A stretch of DNA of 64,000 bases from Xaviernesmea rhizosphaerae. Its GTDB lineage: Bacteria; Pseudomonadota; Alphaproteobacteria; Rhizobiales; Rhizobiaceae. The DNA lies in the NCBI RefSeq assembly GCF_001938945.1, contig NZ_MKIO01000038.1, positions 117,399 through 181,398 of the forward strand, in the 5' to 3' direction. The notes beneath the pieces are model-generated. The model had not been told where the DNA came from. It searched no databases and was given only the letters and a program-made list of their open reading frames with translations. The translations under genes were made by a program, and so were the position numbers. Shown one piece after another: positions 51,374 through 60,777 of this stretch. Positions within the stretch are counted from its first letter, which is position 1; each line of letters starts with the position of its first letter.

Positions 51374-53986
51374 TCAGGCGTCGAGCATCTCGCGCACGGC
51401 GATCGCCAACTGCTTGAGCGAGAAGGGTTTTGGCAGGAAGCCGAACTTGGCGTCCGCCGGCAGGTTGCGGGCAAAGGCATCCTCGGCATAGCCCGAGACG
51501 AAGATGAACTTCAGGTCGGGATATTTCTTACGCAGTTCGGTCAAAAGCGTCGGCCCGTCCATCTCCGGCATGACGACGTCGGAGACGACGATATCGACCG
51601 CCCCATTCAGCTCGTCCATCACATCCAGCGCCTCGACGCCGGAGCCGGCCTCGTAGACCGTATAGCCGCGCGTTTCCAGCATGCGCTTGCCGCCACGGCG
51701 CACGGCTTCCTCGTCCTCGACCAGCAGCACCACGGCCGAATCGCCGGTGAGATCGGCGGGCTCCGCCGCAGCGGGTGGCGGAGCGGGCGCCGGCACTGGG
51801 GCGGCGATCGCGCTTGTCGGCATTGCCTCCAGCTCGACCAGCGGCTGCACCTCCTCGACATAGCGCGGCAGCAGGATGCGGAAGGTGGTGCCGCGGCCGA
51901 CCTCGGAATCGGCATAGATGAAGCCGCCCGACTGCTTGACGATGCCATAGACCATGGAAAGGCCGAGGCCCGTGCCCTTGCCCACCTCCTTGGTGGTGAA
52001 GAAGGGCTCGAAGATCTTGTCGAGAATCTCGGGCGGGATGCCCGTGCCCTCATCTTCGGCCTCCACGAGCACGTAATCTTCCGCCGGCAGTTCGCGGCGG
52101 TTGAGCGCGGCCACTTCGCTGGCGGGGAAATTGCGTGTGCGCAGCGTCAGCGTACCGCCATCGGGCATGGCGTCGCGGGCATTGACCGCAAGGTTGAGAA
52201 CCACCTGCTCGAACTGGCCGAGATCGGTGCGCACCGGCCAGAGATCCCGGCCGTAATCGATCGCCACCTTGACGTTCATGCCGGTCATGCGGTCGACCAG
52301 CATGCGCAGATCGCCGATCACGTCGGTCATGTTCAGCACCGTCGGCCGCATGGTCTGCTTGCGCGAGAAGGCGAGCAGCTGGCGCACCAGCACGGCGGCG
52401 CGGTTGGCATTGCGCTTGATTTCCATCAGATCCGCGAAGCTCGGATCGGAGGGGCGGGCCGACAGCAGCAGATGGTCCGACGACAGCAGAATCGCCGTGA
52501 GCACATTGTTGAAGTCGTGGGCGATGCCGCCGGCCAGTGTGCCCACCGCATTCATCTTCTGCGTCTGGGCCATCTGGGTCTCGAGCGCCTTCTGCTCGGT
52601 GATGTCCAGCGCATAGACGATCGCGGCCTCATCCGGCGCCTCGTCGCCGGCTTCCACCACGGCCTTCACATAGAAGCGCACATGGCGCGCCTCATTGCCG
52701 GGATGGCGCGAATCGATCGGGGCGATATCGCTCTGCCGGTCGCGCGCGGCCGCCAGCGCCTCATGCATGCCGGCGCGTTGGTGCGGATGGACGACGGCAT
52801 CCAGCAGCGCGCCGCGCTCCATATCCGTCTGCGCAACGACATCGGCAAAGAGCTTCAGGAAAGGTGCATTGGTGCGCAGGATCCGGCCCTGGCTGTCGAC
52901 GGAGGCGATCGCCATCGGCGTGTTGTTGAAGAAGCGGGTGAAGCGCATGGCGGCAGCGGAGGCCGAGGCCTCGGTTTCCTCGCCCGGCGTGCGCGCCAGA
53001 ACGATGGTGCGGCTTTCGCCCGGCGCGCCATCGCGCGCGGTGGACACGCGGTGGATCAGCCGCACGGGCAGGCTGCGGCCATCGACACGCTTGAGATCCA
53101 GATCGAGCGCCCGGGTCTTGAGCAGGCCCGGCTCCGCCTGGACGGACTGGATCAGCGCCAGCCCCTCGCCGGCCACAAGATCGCCGATCGCCATGGAGCC
53201 CGGCTGGAACCGGGTGAGATCGAGCCCCAGCCATTCCGCGAGCGTGGCATTGATATAGACCACCTCACCCTTATGCCCTGCGGAGAAGAAGCCGGCGGGC
53301 GCATGGTCGAGATAGTCGATGGCGTTCTGCAGCTCCTTGAAGAAGCGCTCCTGCTGCTCGCGCTCGGAGGTGATGTCGGAAATCTGCCAGAGATAAAGGC
53401 CGTTGCGGTCGCCGTCCTGCAAGGGCAGCACGCGCGCCTTCAGGCGGAACCAGTGACCGGCCGCCGCCGGGCCTGCCTGGGGCTTCAGGGGCCGCAGCAG
53501 GCGAAATTCCTCATGTCCCGCCCGCCCGTCGCGCAGGCCGTTGGTCAGGCGATAAAGCGCCTCGGAAGCCTCGCGCGCGCGCGACAGGATGGTTTCCAGC
53601 GACTGGATCTCGCTGGCCCGCGACGCGCCCGTCATCGCTCCATAGGCGGCATTGGCATAGACGATCCGCCCCTTGCGGTCGGTGACCACCGTGCCGTCCG
53701 GATGGCCGTCGAGAAAGGCGCGGGCGAGCTCGTCCGGCCGCGATTGCGGCATGACCTCGATGAAGCCGATGGCCGAGGAGACCAGGAAGAAAATGCCGAC
53801 CATGGCCAGCACGCCGAGAATGCCGAGCACGATCTCGCTGTCGAGCTGGTTCTTGAAGATGATGAACAGCGCCGCCGACGCCGTCAGCACGATGGCGAGC
53901 AGAATGATGCGCAGCACCGTGCCGGGGCGCGTGCTTCGGTCGACGATCGGCATCTGATAGTCGCCGGCGTGGCGCAGTTTCGTCAT
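51374..53986 (-). CDS. cckA: Cell-cycle hybrid histidine kinase CckA
   Basis: Bifunctional kinase/phosphatase at the top of the CtrA pathway: phosphorylates ChpT, then CtrA and CpdR. The 870-residue protein has two N-terminal membrane helices (VLRIILLAIVLTASAALFII, IVLGILGVLAMVGIFFLVSS), two or three PAS domains (about 95-480), the H-box TLAGGIAHDFNNVLTAI, the ATPase domain (NLAVNARDAMPDGGTL, EDEGTGIP, GTGLGLSMVYGI), a Pro/Ala linker and a C-terminal receiver with VVSDVVMPEMDG and SGYAEDAF. The start has GAGGAG five bases upstream; an ATG four codons earlier is also open. The architecture matches CckA. Confidence 0.95.
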   Translation of the reverse strand: MTKLRHAGDYQMPIVDRSTRPGTVLRIILLAIVLTASAALFIIFKNQLDSEIVLGILGVLAMVGIFFLVSSAIGFIEVMPQSRPDELARAFLDGHPDGTVVTDRKGRIVYANAAYGAMTGASRASEIQSLETILSRAREASEALYRLTNGLRDGRAGHEEFRLLRPLKPQAGPAAAGHWFRLKARVLPLQDGDRNGLYLWQISDITSEREQQERFFKELQNAIDYLDHAPAGFFSAGHKGEVVYINATLAEWLGLDLTRFQPGSMAIGDLVAGEGLALIQSVQAEPGLLKTRALDLDLKRVDGRSLPVRLIHRVSTARDGAPGESRTIVLARTPGEETEASASAAAMRFTRFFNNTPMAIASVDSQGRILRTNAPFLKLFADVVAQTDMERGALLDAVVHPHQRAGMHEALAAARDRQSDIAPIDSRHPGNEARHVRFYVKAVVEAGDEAPDEAAIVYALDITEQKALETQMAQTQKMNAVGTLAGGIAHDFNNVLTAILLSSDHLLLSARPSDPSFADLMEIKRNANRAAVLVRQLLAFSRKQTMRPTVLNMTDVIGDLRMLVDRMTGMNVKVAIDYGRDLWPVRTDLGQFEQVVLNLAVNARDAMPDGGTLTLRTRNFPASEVAALNRRELPAEDYVLVEAEDEGTGIPPEILDKIFEPFFTTKEVGKGTGLGLSMVYGIVKQSGGFIYADSEVGRGTTFRILLPRYVEEVQPLVELEAMPTSAIAAPVPAPAPPPAAAEPADLTGDSAVVLLVEDEEAVRRGGKRMLETRGYTVYEAGSGVEALDVMDELNGAVDIVVSDVVMPEMDGPTLLTELRKKYPDLKFIFVSGYAEDAFARNLPADAKFGFLPKPFSLKQLAIAVREMLDA

Positions 53987-54577
53987 CGAGCTCCTCATTC
54001 CTGTCTCATGTCCTCGGCGCCTTCCAGATCTCGGCGGCCCACCGCGCGGCGGACGATTCGCTTTGCGCGCACCCGTTCTCTTTACCCTGCTGCGGGCGGC
54101 CGGGCGATGTTGTGTTCGCCAAAGAACGCGCGCCGACTCACGCGGGCGGCCCATGCCATCAGCCGCCTTGTGCCGCAGCGAGCTTGCGCCTGTCTGCCGC
54201 CGTCTGTCTGCCGCAAGTCGGCCGCGACTCACCCGCAAGCTGGCGCCGTGTCTCGTCCGCCGTTCGTAACTTTAGTCTTAAACCGAGGGGCATGGGCAGG
54301 AGTTTGCCGAGGGGTGCGGCGGTTTTGTCGCCCGACACGGCGTGAAAAGGCAGGGACGATGGGGAGATCGCGCGGGCAGGCGATTCCGGTTTCTTTGCGA
54401 ATGGGTTAAGGATCGGCAAGGATTGGATCGCCTGCTGGAAACGGAAGCGGTCCGGCGAGCGGGATGGGCCGGCGCGGAAGGTCGACCGACCGCGCGCCAG
54501 CCGGCCCGATGTTGAGACGCGCCGGGCAAAGCTGCACGGACAGGCCGAAATGATGACGGCAGGCCGGAAGGGACAGA
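53987..54577. other. Divergent control region between cckA and fliO-like gene
   Basis: About 590 bases. No gene recognised: open frames on both strands are shadows or chance. It should hold the promoters of cckA and the FliO-like gene. I see no clear CtrA site (TTAA-N7-TTAA) or strong -35/-10 pair. Confidence 0.4.
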
Positions 54578-57127
54578 ATGGAAGATCTGATCGCCAGCAA
54601 TGGAAGCCGCTTCCTCTTCGCGGTCACGATCGTTGGCCTGGCGCTCGGCGCGCTGGTGGGCGTGCTCTGGCTGTTGAAGCATCGCGGCACCGCCTCCGGC
54701 CTTCTGCGCGGCGCCCGCCTGCGCGAGCAGCGGCTCGCCGTGCTCGAATCGACCGCCGTCGATGCCCGCCGCCGGCTGGTGCTGGTGCGCCGGGATGATG
54801 TCGAACACCTTCTCCTGATCGGCGGGCCGGCGGATCTAGTTCTGGAAAGCCGCCCGCTCGGCGCACAGACGACGACGCCGGGGATCTTTGGCCTTGAGGC
54901 AAGAGCGGGGCTTCCCGCTGGGGTGCCGGAACCGGACGCGACGCCGGCCGGTGCGCAGGGGAAGGCCGGTGACGGGCCGGATGGAGGGCGTGCCGAGGCT
55001 GCGCGGTCTGAGAGATCGTCCCTGGCAGCCACGGCGCCGGTCGCGGCGTCCGGCCGTGCCGAACATCGCGATGTGCCGCAGGCACCACCGGAGCTTGGCG
55101 GGAGAGAGTGGGATCTCGAGGGGCACATGCCGCGAGCGGCGCGGAACGAGGGGCAAAGCCCGGCTCAGCCGGCCACCACCCTGACGAGCCCAGCGCTGCC
55201 GGCCATGGCTGCGCCAACGGCAGCCATGCCCCTGGACTCGTCACATGACCATGCCATCGACCATCCCGCGGCGCTTCCCTCCTCCCAGCCCCTGACGCCT
55301 GCCCCTTCGGCAGCGGCTTCTTCCCCGACGCCGCCGGACCGGCTGCGCGCGGCGCCGATCACCGATCCGCTCGATGTCCTGTTCCCGCAGGAGCAGAAAG
55401 AGGACGAGGCATCCAGAGCGGCGGCGCTTGCCCGGCGGTTCGCACCGTTTGACGATGAAGAGGATGCGGAAGAGGCTTTTGCGCCGCAGCGCCCGGCTCC
55501 GCCCGCCGCCCATCCCGCGACTGTCGCCCAACCGGCCGCCGGCCGGCCGCTGCAAACGATGGACCCGCTCGACGCCCTGTTTCCGCCGGAAACCGCAACG
55601 CCGGAGACAGGCGTAGCGGCTGCGCCGCAGGCCGTGTTCTCGCCGCTGCAGGAGCCGTCGCAGGCTTTGGAGGAAAAGCCGTGGGACGACAGCCTGCGGC
55701 CAGCCCCGCGACAGGCCGCGCCGCAGATCGTGGCGGCGGCGCCCGTCGCGCGCGATTTGCCATTCCAGATCGATCCGCCATCCGCGCCGCCGGCCACCGA
55801 TCCGCCGCCCTCCGACCCACTCGACATGCTCTTCCCGCAAACCCCTTCGACAGGCTGGCCGGACGAAACCACCGCGACCGCTGACGGCGCGGCGCATGAG
55901 CGGGGCGAAGTGCTGCGCGCAATGGATCACGCCGGGATCAACAGGGCCGCGGGCGCCGCGAGAGCACCGGCGCGCGCGCTTGGCGACGCGGCCTCGCTCT
56001 TGCCGCCAGCGGCCCCTGACCTGACCGCAACAGCACCCGCCGGCAGGCCACGCCCCCTGCCCTCCAGAGCCGCCGAACCTGCTCTGTCGGGCGCGCCAGC
56101 CACGGTAGAGGATGCACCGCCGCCATCCGAAGCGCCGCCTCTTTCCCGCCGGCCGGCGCCTCTTGCGCCAGCGCGAAGCGCGGCGGACGATCAGCGTGCA
56201 CGCGGCCTTGGCGAGACAACAGGCCCTGCGGCGGAGCGGCCTGCCGATGAGGGGCAGCGTGCGCCCCTGTCCCCAATGCCGAAACCATCGAGGGAGCCGG
56301 CATCGGCGCAGCAAGCCGCGACCGTCACGCCCTCGATGCCGGACGGCGAAAGGGCAAAGACCGAGACGGCGGCAATCCGGCCGCCGGCAACCGCGTCCTC
56401 GGCCATCAGACCGGCGACAGCCGAGCCGCCGACGCCAGCCCCGGCCACGCCGGATGAGACTGCGCCCGCAGTGCCGGGCGCGGCCGCCGCCGAATTTGCG
56501 CAGAAGCTCGCCAATGAGCGGCGCATGCCCTTTGAACAGCGCCTGGCGCGGGCCGCCGCGCAACGCGCCGCCGAAGCCGCGCGGCCCAGGACGCCGCCTG
56601 TTTCAGCCATGGGCCAGGTTCTCTATCGCGATGCGGAGACCACCTCCCCGGCGGCAGCGCCAACACCCGCCCGCCTGCCCCCAAGGCCGGAGCCTGCAAC
56701 CGTTGCCCCTGTAAGAGCCGCAACGGCCGAGGCGGCGAAAGCGCCACCGGCACAGGGCGGCGATCCGCGCTCGGCAGCCGATATTCTCGATGCCGCGCGC
56801 GACCGCGTTCTGCCGGCGGCGCGCCCGCGGCCGCCGCGCATTGCGGAACAACCCGTCGAGGCACAATCGCTCAAGGAACAACTTGTCCAGGAAAAGCCAT
56901 CGGCACCGCCCGGAAGTTTCGCGAGCATTCTGGCTGCTGGTGCAGACGGAAAGGGCAGCCCGGTGACCTCACCCCCCGCATCATCTGCACAATCGGCGGC
57001 CACCCCTTCCGCTCCCGCCTCATCCCCCACGCCCCGGGCCAGCGCCGCGCGGCCGACAGCCCCGCGCGCGACCGCCACCCAGCCGATGCCGCGGGCAACG
57101 CCGACAGCACCACCGAAGTCCTCCTGA
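54578..57127 (+). CDS. FliO-like protein with a very long Pro/Ala-rich tail
   Basis: The first 95 residues are FliO-like: a transmembrane helix (FLFAVTIVGLALGALVGVLWLL) and the conserved RLAVLESTAVDARRRLVLVRRD-DVEHLLLIGGPADLVLE. FliO helps assemble the flagellar export gate. The remaining 750 residues are low complexity (Pro, Ala, Ser, Thr, acidic patches). Within it three near-copies of D-P-L-D-x-L-F-P occur: DPLDVLFPQEQ (about residue 264), DPLDALFPPET (about 329), DPLDMLFPQTP (about 412). A helical patch FAQKLANERRMPFEQRLARAAAQRA occurs near 650. The tail is much longer than FliO of other groups. Close to cckA and dksA, as in other rhizobia. Confidence 0.75.
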   Translation: MEDLIASNGSRFLFAVTIVGLALGALVGVLWLLKHRGTASGLLRGARLREQRLAVLESTAVDARRRLVLVRRDDVEHLLLIGGPADLVLESRPLGAQTTTPGIFGLEARAGLPAGVPEPDATPAGAQGKAGDGPDGGRAEAARSERSSLAATAPVAASGRAEHRDVPQAPPELGGREWDLEGHMPRAARNEGQSPAQPATTLTSPALPAMAAPTAAMPLDSSHDHAIDHPAALPSSQPLTPAPSAAASSPTPPDRLRAAPITDPLDVLFPQEQKEDEASRAAALARRFAPFDDEEDAEEAFAPQRPAPPAAHPATVAQPAAGRPLQTMDPLDALFPPETATPETGVAAAPQAVFSPLQEPSQALEEKPWDDSLRPAPRQAAPQIVAAAPVARDLPFQIDPPSAPPATDPPPSDPLDMLFPQTPSTGWPDETTATADGAAHERGEVLRAMDHAGINRAAGAARAPARALGDAASLLPPAAPDLTATAPAGRPRPLPSRAAEPALSGAPATVEDAPPPSEAPPLSRRPAPLAPARSAADDQRARGLGETTGPAAERPADEGQRAPLSPMPKPSREPASAQQAATVTPSMPDGERAKTETAAIRPPATASSAIRPATAEPPTPAPATPDETAPAVPGAAAAEFAQKLANERRMPFEQRLARAAAQRAAEAARPRTPPVSAMGQVLYRDAETTSPAAAPTPARLPPRPEPATVAPVRAATAEAAKAPPAQGGDPRSAADILDAARDRVLPAARPRPPRIAEQPVEAQSLKEQLVQEKPSAPPGSFASILAAGADGKGSPVTSPPASSAQSAATPSAPASSPTPRASAARPTAPRATATQPMPRATPTAPPKSS

Positions 57128-57227
57128 GGTCTGAACTGCAGCGATCGGGGATGGCAGCCATGGAGGTAGCAGGCATTGCCGGGAATTCGGCCGCGTCGCG
57201 CGTGCCTGCGGGCGCAATGCGCCCGCT

Positions 57228-57435
57228 AGAGCATCGGACCGAAAAGTGGGAACCGGTTTTCGGAAAAATCCGATGCAAAAATAAAAATCCAGAGCATCGC
57301 ACTGAGGACTGTTTTCAGTCCGATGCTCCAGAGCATCAGACTGGAAAGCAGGAACTGGATATCGAGAAAAATTCAATGCAAAAACAGCAATCGAGAGCAA
57401 GGCGTCGCGTTTGATTTTCAGCTCGATGCTCTGAA
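57228..57435. repeat. Cluster of rhizobial palindromic repeats
   Basis: Three to four diverged copies in a row, each starting GAGCATC(G/A)(G/C)AC and ending TCCGATGC(TC): 57228-57276 (with GAAAAGTGGGAACCGGTTTTC), 57292-57329, and 57331-57435. This is the richest cluster of the family in the window and lies between the FliO-like gene and dksA. Confidence 0.7.
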
Positions 57436-57804
57436 GGCTGAAACTTGCGACCAAGACGTTGCTCGGATGCGCGAACAAGGCTTTCGTCATAAAGCGGCAG
57501 GTCAGCGTGTCGAGGCAAGACGCTGCGCCAAGGTTCAAGAACAAGCGCCCGGCGTGAAGCAAGGGGACACAGAAAGTCTATTAGCCCACCAGATAGATCC
57601 GCGTGCTATCCATTGACCCGACGCCAAGGCAGCTCAAGCCCTGCCCGGCCGGACATCACCGAGGCCGACCGTCGGGATCTGTGACGTCAACGCCCAGAAC
57701 AGTGATCACGGAGAGCGCCGTCTGCGAAACCGAAGGATCATAGGCGTCCGATGCTCTATGGCCCGACGCCGAACCCAGGTGGCTCCGGCGCCGGCTGAAC
57801 GGTT
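57436..57804. other. Gap between repeat cluster and dksA
   Basis: About 370 bases with no gene recognised. A half-copy of the repeat (TCCGATGCTCTATGG) is present near 57747. Short minus-strand frames overlap dksA and are its shadow. Confidence 0.4.
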
Positions 57805-58224
57805 CTATTCGTCCCGATAGACCTTCTCGCGGCGCTCGTGGCGCTCCTGCGCCTCGATCGATAGCGTGGCGATCGGGCGCGCGTCCAGCCGTTTCAGGCC
57901 GATCGGCTCGCCGGTTTCCTCGCAATAGCCGTAGGTGCCTTCGTCCAGGCGCTGCAGGGCCGCGTCGATCTTGGAGATCAGCTTGCGCTGGCGGTCGCGG
58001 GCGCGCAGTTCGATGGCGCGGTCGGTTTCGGAGGATGCCCGGTCGGCGAGATCGGGATGATTGGCGCTTTCCTCGGCCAGATGGCCCAGCGTTTCGCGTG
58101 CCTCGCGAAGAATGTCGTTCTTCCATGCATTGAGCTTGGCCCTGAAATAAGCCCGCTGATGCACGTTCATGAACTCATCGTCTTCCGACAGCACGTAGGA
58201 ACTAAGATCGATCTTCTCACTCAA
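57805..58224 (-). CDS. dksA: RNA polymerase-binding factor DksA, cysteine-poor form
   Basis: Binds RNA polymerase in its secondary channel and, with ppGpp, tunes rRNA and amino-acid promoters. The 139-residue protein has the coiled coil with the tip Asp residues (RASSETDRAIELRARDR) and a C-terminal domain in which only one of the four zinc cysteines remains: YGYCEETGEPIGLKRLDARPIATLS. Start is the TTG of LSEKIDLSSYV with GGGAG eight bases before; an ATG seven codons upstream is the alternative. The known rhizobial N-terminus is MSEKIDLSSYVLSEDEEFM, which fits the TTG start. Confidence 0.93.
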   Translation of the reverse strand: MSEKIDLSSYVLSEDDEFMNVHQRAYFRAKLNAWKNDILREARETLGHLAEESANHPDLADRASSETDRAIELRARDRQRKLISKIDAALQRLDEGTYGYCEETGEPIGLKRLDARPIATLSIEAQERHERREKVYRDE

Positions 58225-58586
58225 CGCGTTTCTCCCGAAGAACATCTCATGTGCGCGGTGTATAGACCCACAACCGAAGCGATTCAAGCCTCGCCAGGCC
58301 TGTCCGAAGCAGAGAGGCCTTGCTAAAAACTGAGGCTAAGGAGCTAATATTTCATCAAAATTACGGTTTGGTGACAGTAAGCCTCTCTTGACGGATCAGC
58401 AACCGTCGGCTGGAAGGGGATCAACCCCCAGGTTTGGGGAGGACGGAAACGCCATGATGCAGTGCCGGAACACGCCTGCGGTGCCTTCGCATGCGCAAAA
58501 AATAATCACGCCGCTTCCGTCGGTTCGGAAAATTTCCGTGCCGGGCTGATCCTCTCTTGATCTGTCGGCCGCGCCGGGGGAACCTG
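58225..58586. other. Divergent control region between dksA and the phosphatase gene
   Basis: About 360 bases. A 31-codon plus-strand frame (58454-58549, MMQCRNTPAVPSHAQKIITP) has GGGGAGGA at a poor spacing; I do not call it. No clear promoter is seen, though the AT-rich TAATATTTCATCAAAATTACG near 58345 may be part of one. Confidence 0.35.
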
Positions 58587-59156
58587 ATGGCCGCTCATCT
58601 GCCCTCCTGCACCGTTCTCCGCCGGCGCCCCTCAACAGAGACTCGCTTGACACCTGACCCTGCCCCCGAATTTCGCCTTTTTCTCCTGCGCCATGCCCGC
58701 GCGGCGCAGGCAAAGCCTGGCCTGCGCGATGTCGACCGCACGCTCGATCCCGTCGGCGAAGGCGATGCCACCCATCTCGCCCTTCGCCTTTCCGGCCTCG
58801 GCCTGATCCCCGAGATGGTGCTGTGTTCCCCGGCCCGGCGCTGCCGGCAGACGGTGATGGCGCTGCAGGGCGTGGCCGGCGACACCATGCCCGTGCAGGT
58901 GGTCGATGCGCTCTATTCCGGCGGTGCCGAGGTCTATCTGCACGCGGCGCTCGCGCAGAATTGCGGCTCGGTGCTGATCTGCGGGCACAATCCCGTCATC
59001 GACGAACTGCTCCGCGCGCTCGTCGGCGAGGACCTGCCTGCGGGTCTCTACGATCAGGGCTATCCCCCGGCCGGTCTCGCGGTCATCGATTTCGACAGAC
59101 CGCCCGGCGCTGGCGTCACCGGCCGGCTCGCTCATTGGATCGATCCGCATCAGTAG
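58587..59156 (+). CDS. SixA-type histidine phosphatase
   Basis: A histidine-phosphatase (phosphoglycerate-mutase superfamily) protein. The RHG motif is FLLRHARAAQAKPG, with the second His in LICGHNPVIDELLRAL, the catalytic Arg in CSPARRCRQT and a C-terminal PPAGLAVIDFD. SixA in E. coli removes phosphate from histidine of phosphotransfer domains; in rhizobia a similar role is possible, especially beside cckA, but unproven. The start is uncertain: this ATG follows GGGGGAA; a TTG 20 codons later (LTPDPAPEFRLFLLRHA) would give a more usual N-terminus. Confidence 0.82.
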   Translation: MAAHLPSCTVLRRRPSTETRLTPDPAPEFRLFLLRHARAAQAKPGLRDVDRTLDPVGEGDATHLALRLSGLGLIPEMVLCSPARRCRQTVMALQGVAGDTMPVQVVDALYSGGAEVYLHAALAQNCGSVLICGHNPVIDELLRALVGEDLPAGLYDQGYPPAGLAVIDFDRPPGAGVTGRLAHWIDPHQ

Positions 59157-59319
59157 CGGCTTGGCGCACGGTCCTGCCTTCAAGCGCGGGAGGGTTCTTC
59201 AGATGTCGATCATGAAGCGCCCTCCTGCCCTTCCATGACGCTTAGGCCGCGCCTATATCGGCGAGGTTGCCCCTGACGCGCCGGCCCCGGCGGCGTCCTC
59301 ATGCCGGAGAGCGTGCCGC

Positions 59320-60777
59320 TTGTCGTCCTTCCTGTCCCGTCTCGCCGACGACGCGCTGATCGCGCTCGATACGTTTTCCGATCGCACTGCCGGGCTGGTC
59401 CATCCCGCGCTGCGGCTCGGGGTCACCGGCCTGTCGCGCGCGGGCAAGACGGTGTTCATCTCCTCTCTGGTGCACAATCTCCTGAATGGGGGACGCCTGC
59501 CGGTGTTCGAGGCTGTGCGCTCCGGACGGGTCTCGCGCATCCGTCTGGCGCCGCAGCCCGACGATGCCGTGCCGCGCTTTCAATATGAGGACCATATCGC
59601 CGCGCTGGTGCGTGACCGCATCTGGCCGGATTCGACCCGGGCGATCTCTCAGATCCGCCTCACGCTGGATTATGAGAGCGCCAGCGGCTGGGGACGCATG
59701 TTCTCGCGCGGCGAACTGTCGATCGACATCATCGACTATCCCGGCGAGTGGCTCCTGGATCTGCCGCTGCTGTCGCAGGATTTTCGCACCTTCAGCGCGC
59801 AGACCTGGGAGCGGGCGCAGAAAGGCGTGCGCGAAGAGCTGTCGCGCGACTGGTGCCGGCTGGCGGAGGCCGAGGCGCTGAACGCGCCGGCGGACGAGGC
59901 CAAGGCGCGGGCGCTCGCCGAGCGCTTTACCGCCTATCTCAAGGCCTGCCGCAGCGACGAGCGCGCGCTCTCCATCCTGCCGCCCGGCCGCTTCCTGATG
60001 CCGGGCGATCTCGACGGCTCGCCGGCGCTCACCTTTTCGCCCCTGCCGCTGCCTGCCGAGGGCCGGCCGGAGCCGGGCTCGCTCTGGGCGATGATGGAGC
60101 GGCGCTACGAGGCCTACAAGACCCATGTGGTCAAGCCCTTCTTCCGCGAGCACTTCGCCCGCATCGACCGACAGATCGTGCTGGTCGATGCGCTGACGGC
60201 GATCAATCGCGGGCCGGAAGCCGTGGCCGATCTGGAGGAAGCGCTGGCGGAAGTGCTGGCCTGTTTTCGCCCGGGGCTCAATTCCTTCCTCTCCTCCTTC
60301 GTCACGCGGCGAATCGACAAGGTGCTGATCGCGGCGACCAAAGCCGACCATCTGCATCACGAATCGCATGACCGGCTGGAGCGGATCACCGGACGGCTGG
60401 TGCATCGCGCGGCCGAACGGATCGGCCTGAGCGGAGCCGGGCTGGAGGTGATGGCGCTGGCGGCCGTGCGGGCCACGCGCGAGGCAACGGTGGAGGAAGG
60501 CGGCGCGAAGCTGCCGGTCATCGTCGGCGTGCCGATCGCGGGCGAGACCATCGACGGACAGGTCTTCGACGGCAAGCGGCGCACCGCGATCTTTCCTGGC
60601 GATCTGCCCGCCAATCCCGACCAGCTCTTTGCCGCGCGCCCGGACGGCGATCTCGTCAATTTCGTGCGGTTCCGCCCGCCCGAAATCGAGGAGACCGGTG
60701 GCGGGCTGAAGCTATCGGTGCCGCATATCCGGCTCGACCGGGCCATGCAGTTCCTGTTCGGAGACCGTCTTGCATGA
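59320..60777 (+). CDS. ycjX: YcjX family P-loop protein (DUF463)
   Basis: A 485-residue GTPase-like protein of the YcjX/DUF463 family, linked to envelope stress in E. coli with YcjF; precise role unknown. Walker A-type loop GVTGLSRAGKTVFISSLVHNL near residue 36; other signatures are RFQYEDHIAALVRDR, SIDIIDYPGEWLLDL and VLIAATKADHLHHESHD. It begins with TTG, GGAGAG lying ten bases upstream. The stop overlaps the ycjF start (ATGA), so the two are coupled, as in other proteobacteria. Confidence 0.92.
   Translation: MSSFLSRLADDALIALDTFSDRTAGLVHPALRLGVTGLSRAGKTVFISSLVHNLLNGGRLPVFEAVRSGRVSRIRLAPQPDDAVPRFQYEDHIAALVRDRIWPDSTRAISQIRLTLDYESASGWGRMFSRGELSIDIIDYPGEWLLDLPLLSQDFRTFSAQTWERAQKGVREELSRDWCRLAEAEALNAPADEAKARALAERFTAYLKACRSDERALSILPPGRFLMPGDLDGSPALTFSPLPLPAEGRPEPGSLWAMMERRYEAYKTHVVKPFFREHFARIDRQIVLVDALTAINRGPEAVADLEEALAEVLACFRPGLNSFLSSFVTRRIDKVLIAATKADHLHHESHDRLERITGRLVHRAAERIGLSGAGLEVMALAAVRATREATVEEGGAKLPVIVGVPIAGETIDGQVFDGKRRTAIFPGDLPANPDQLFAARPDGDLVNFVRFRPPEIEETGGGLKLSVPHIRLDRAMQFLFGDRLA

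Noticed and set aside
55241..56563. 440-residue minus-strand frame in the FliO-like gene
   Set aside because: Shadow of low-complexity Pro/Ala coding sequence.
58454..58549. 31-codon plus-strand frame upstream of the SixA-type gene
   Set aside because: GGGGAGGA is present but at poor spacing and the peptide has no recognisable feature; left out of the gene list.
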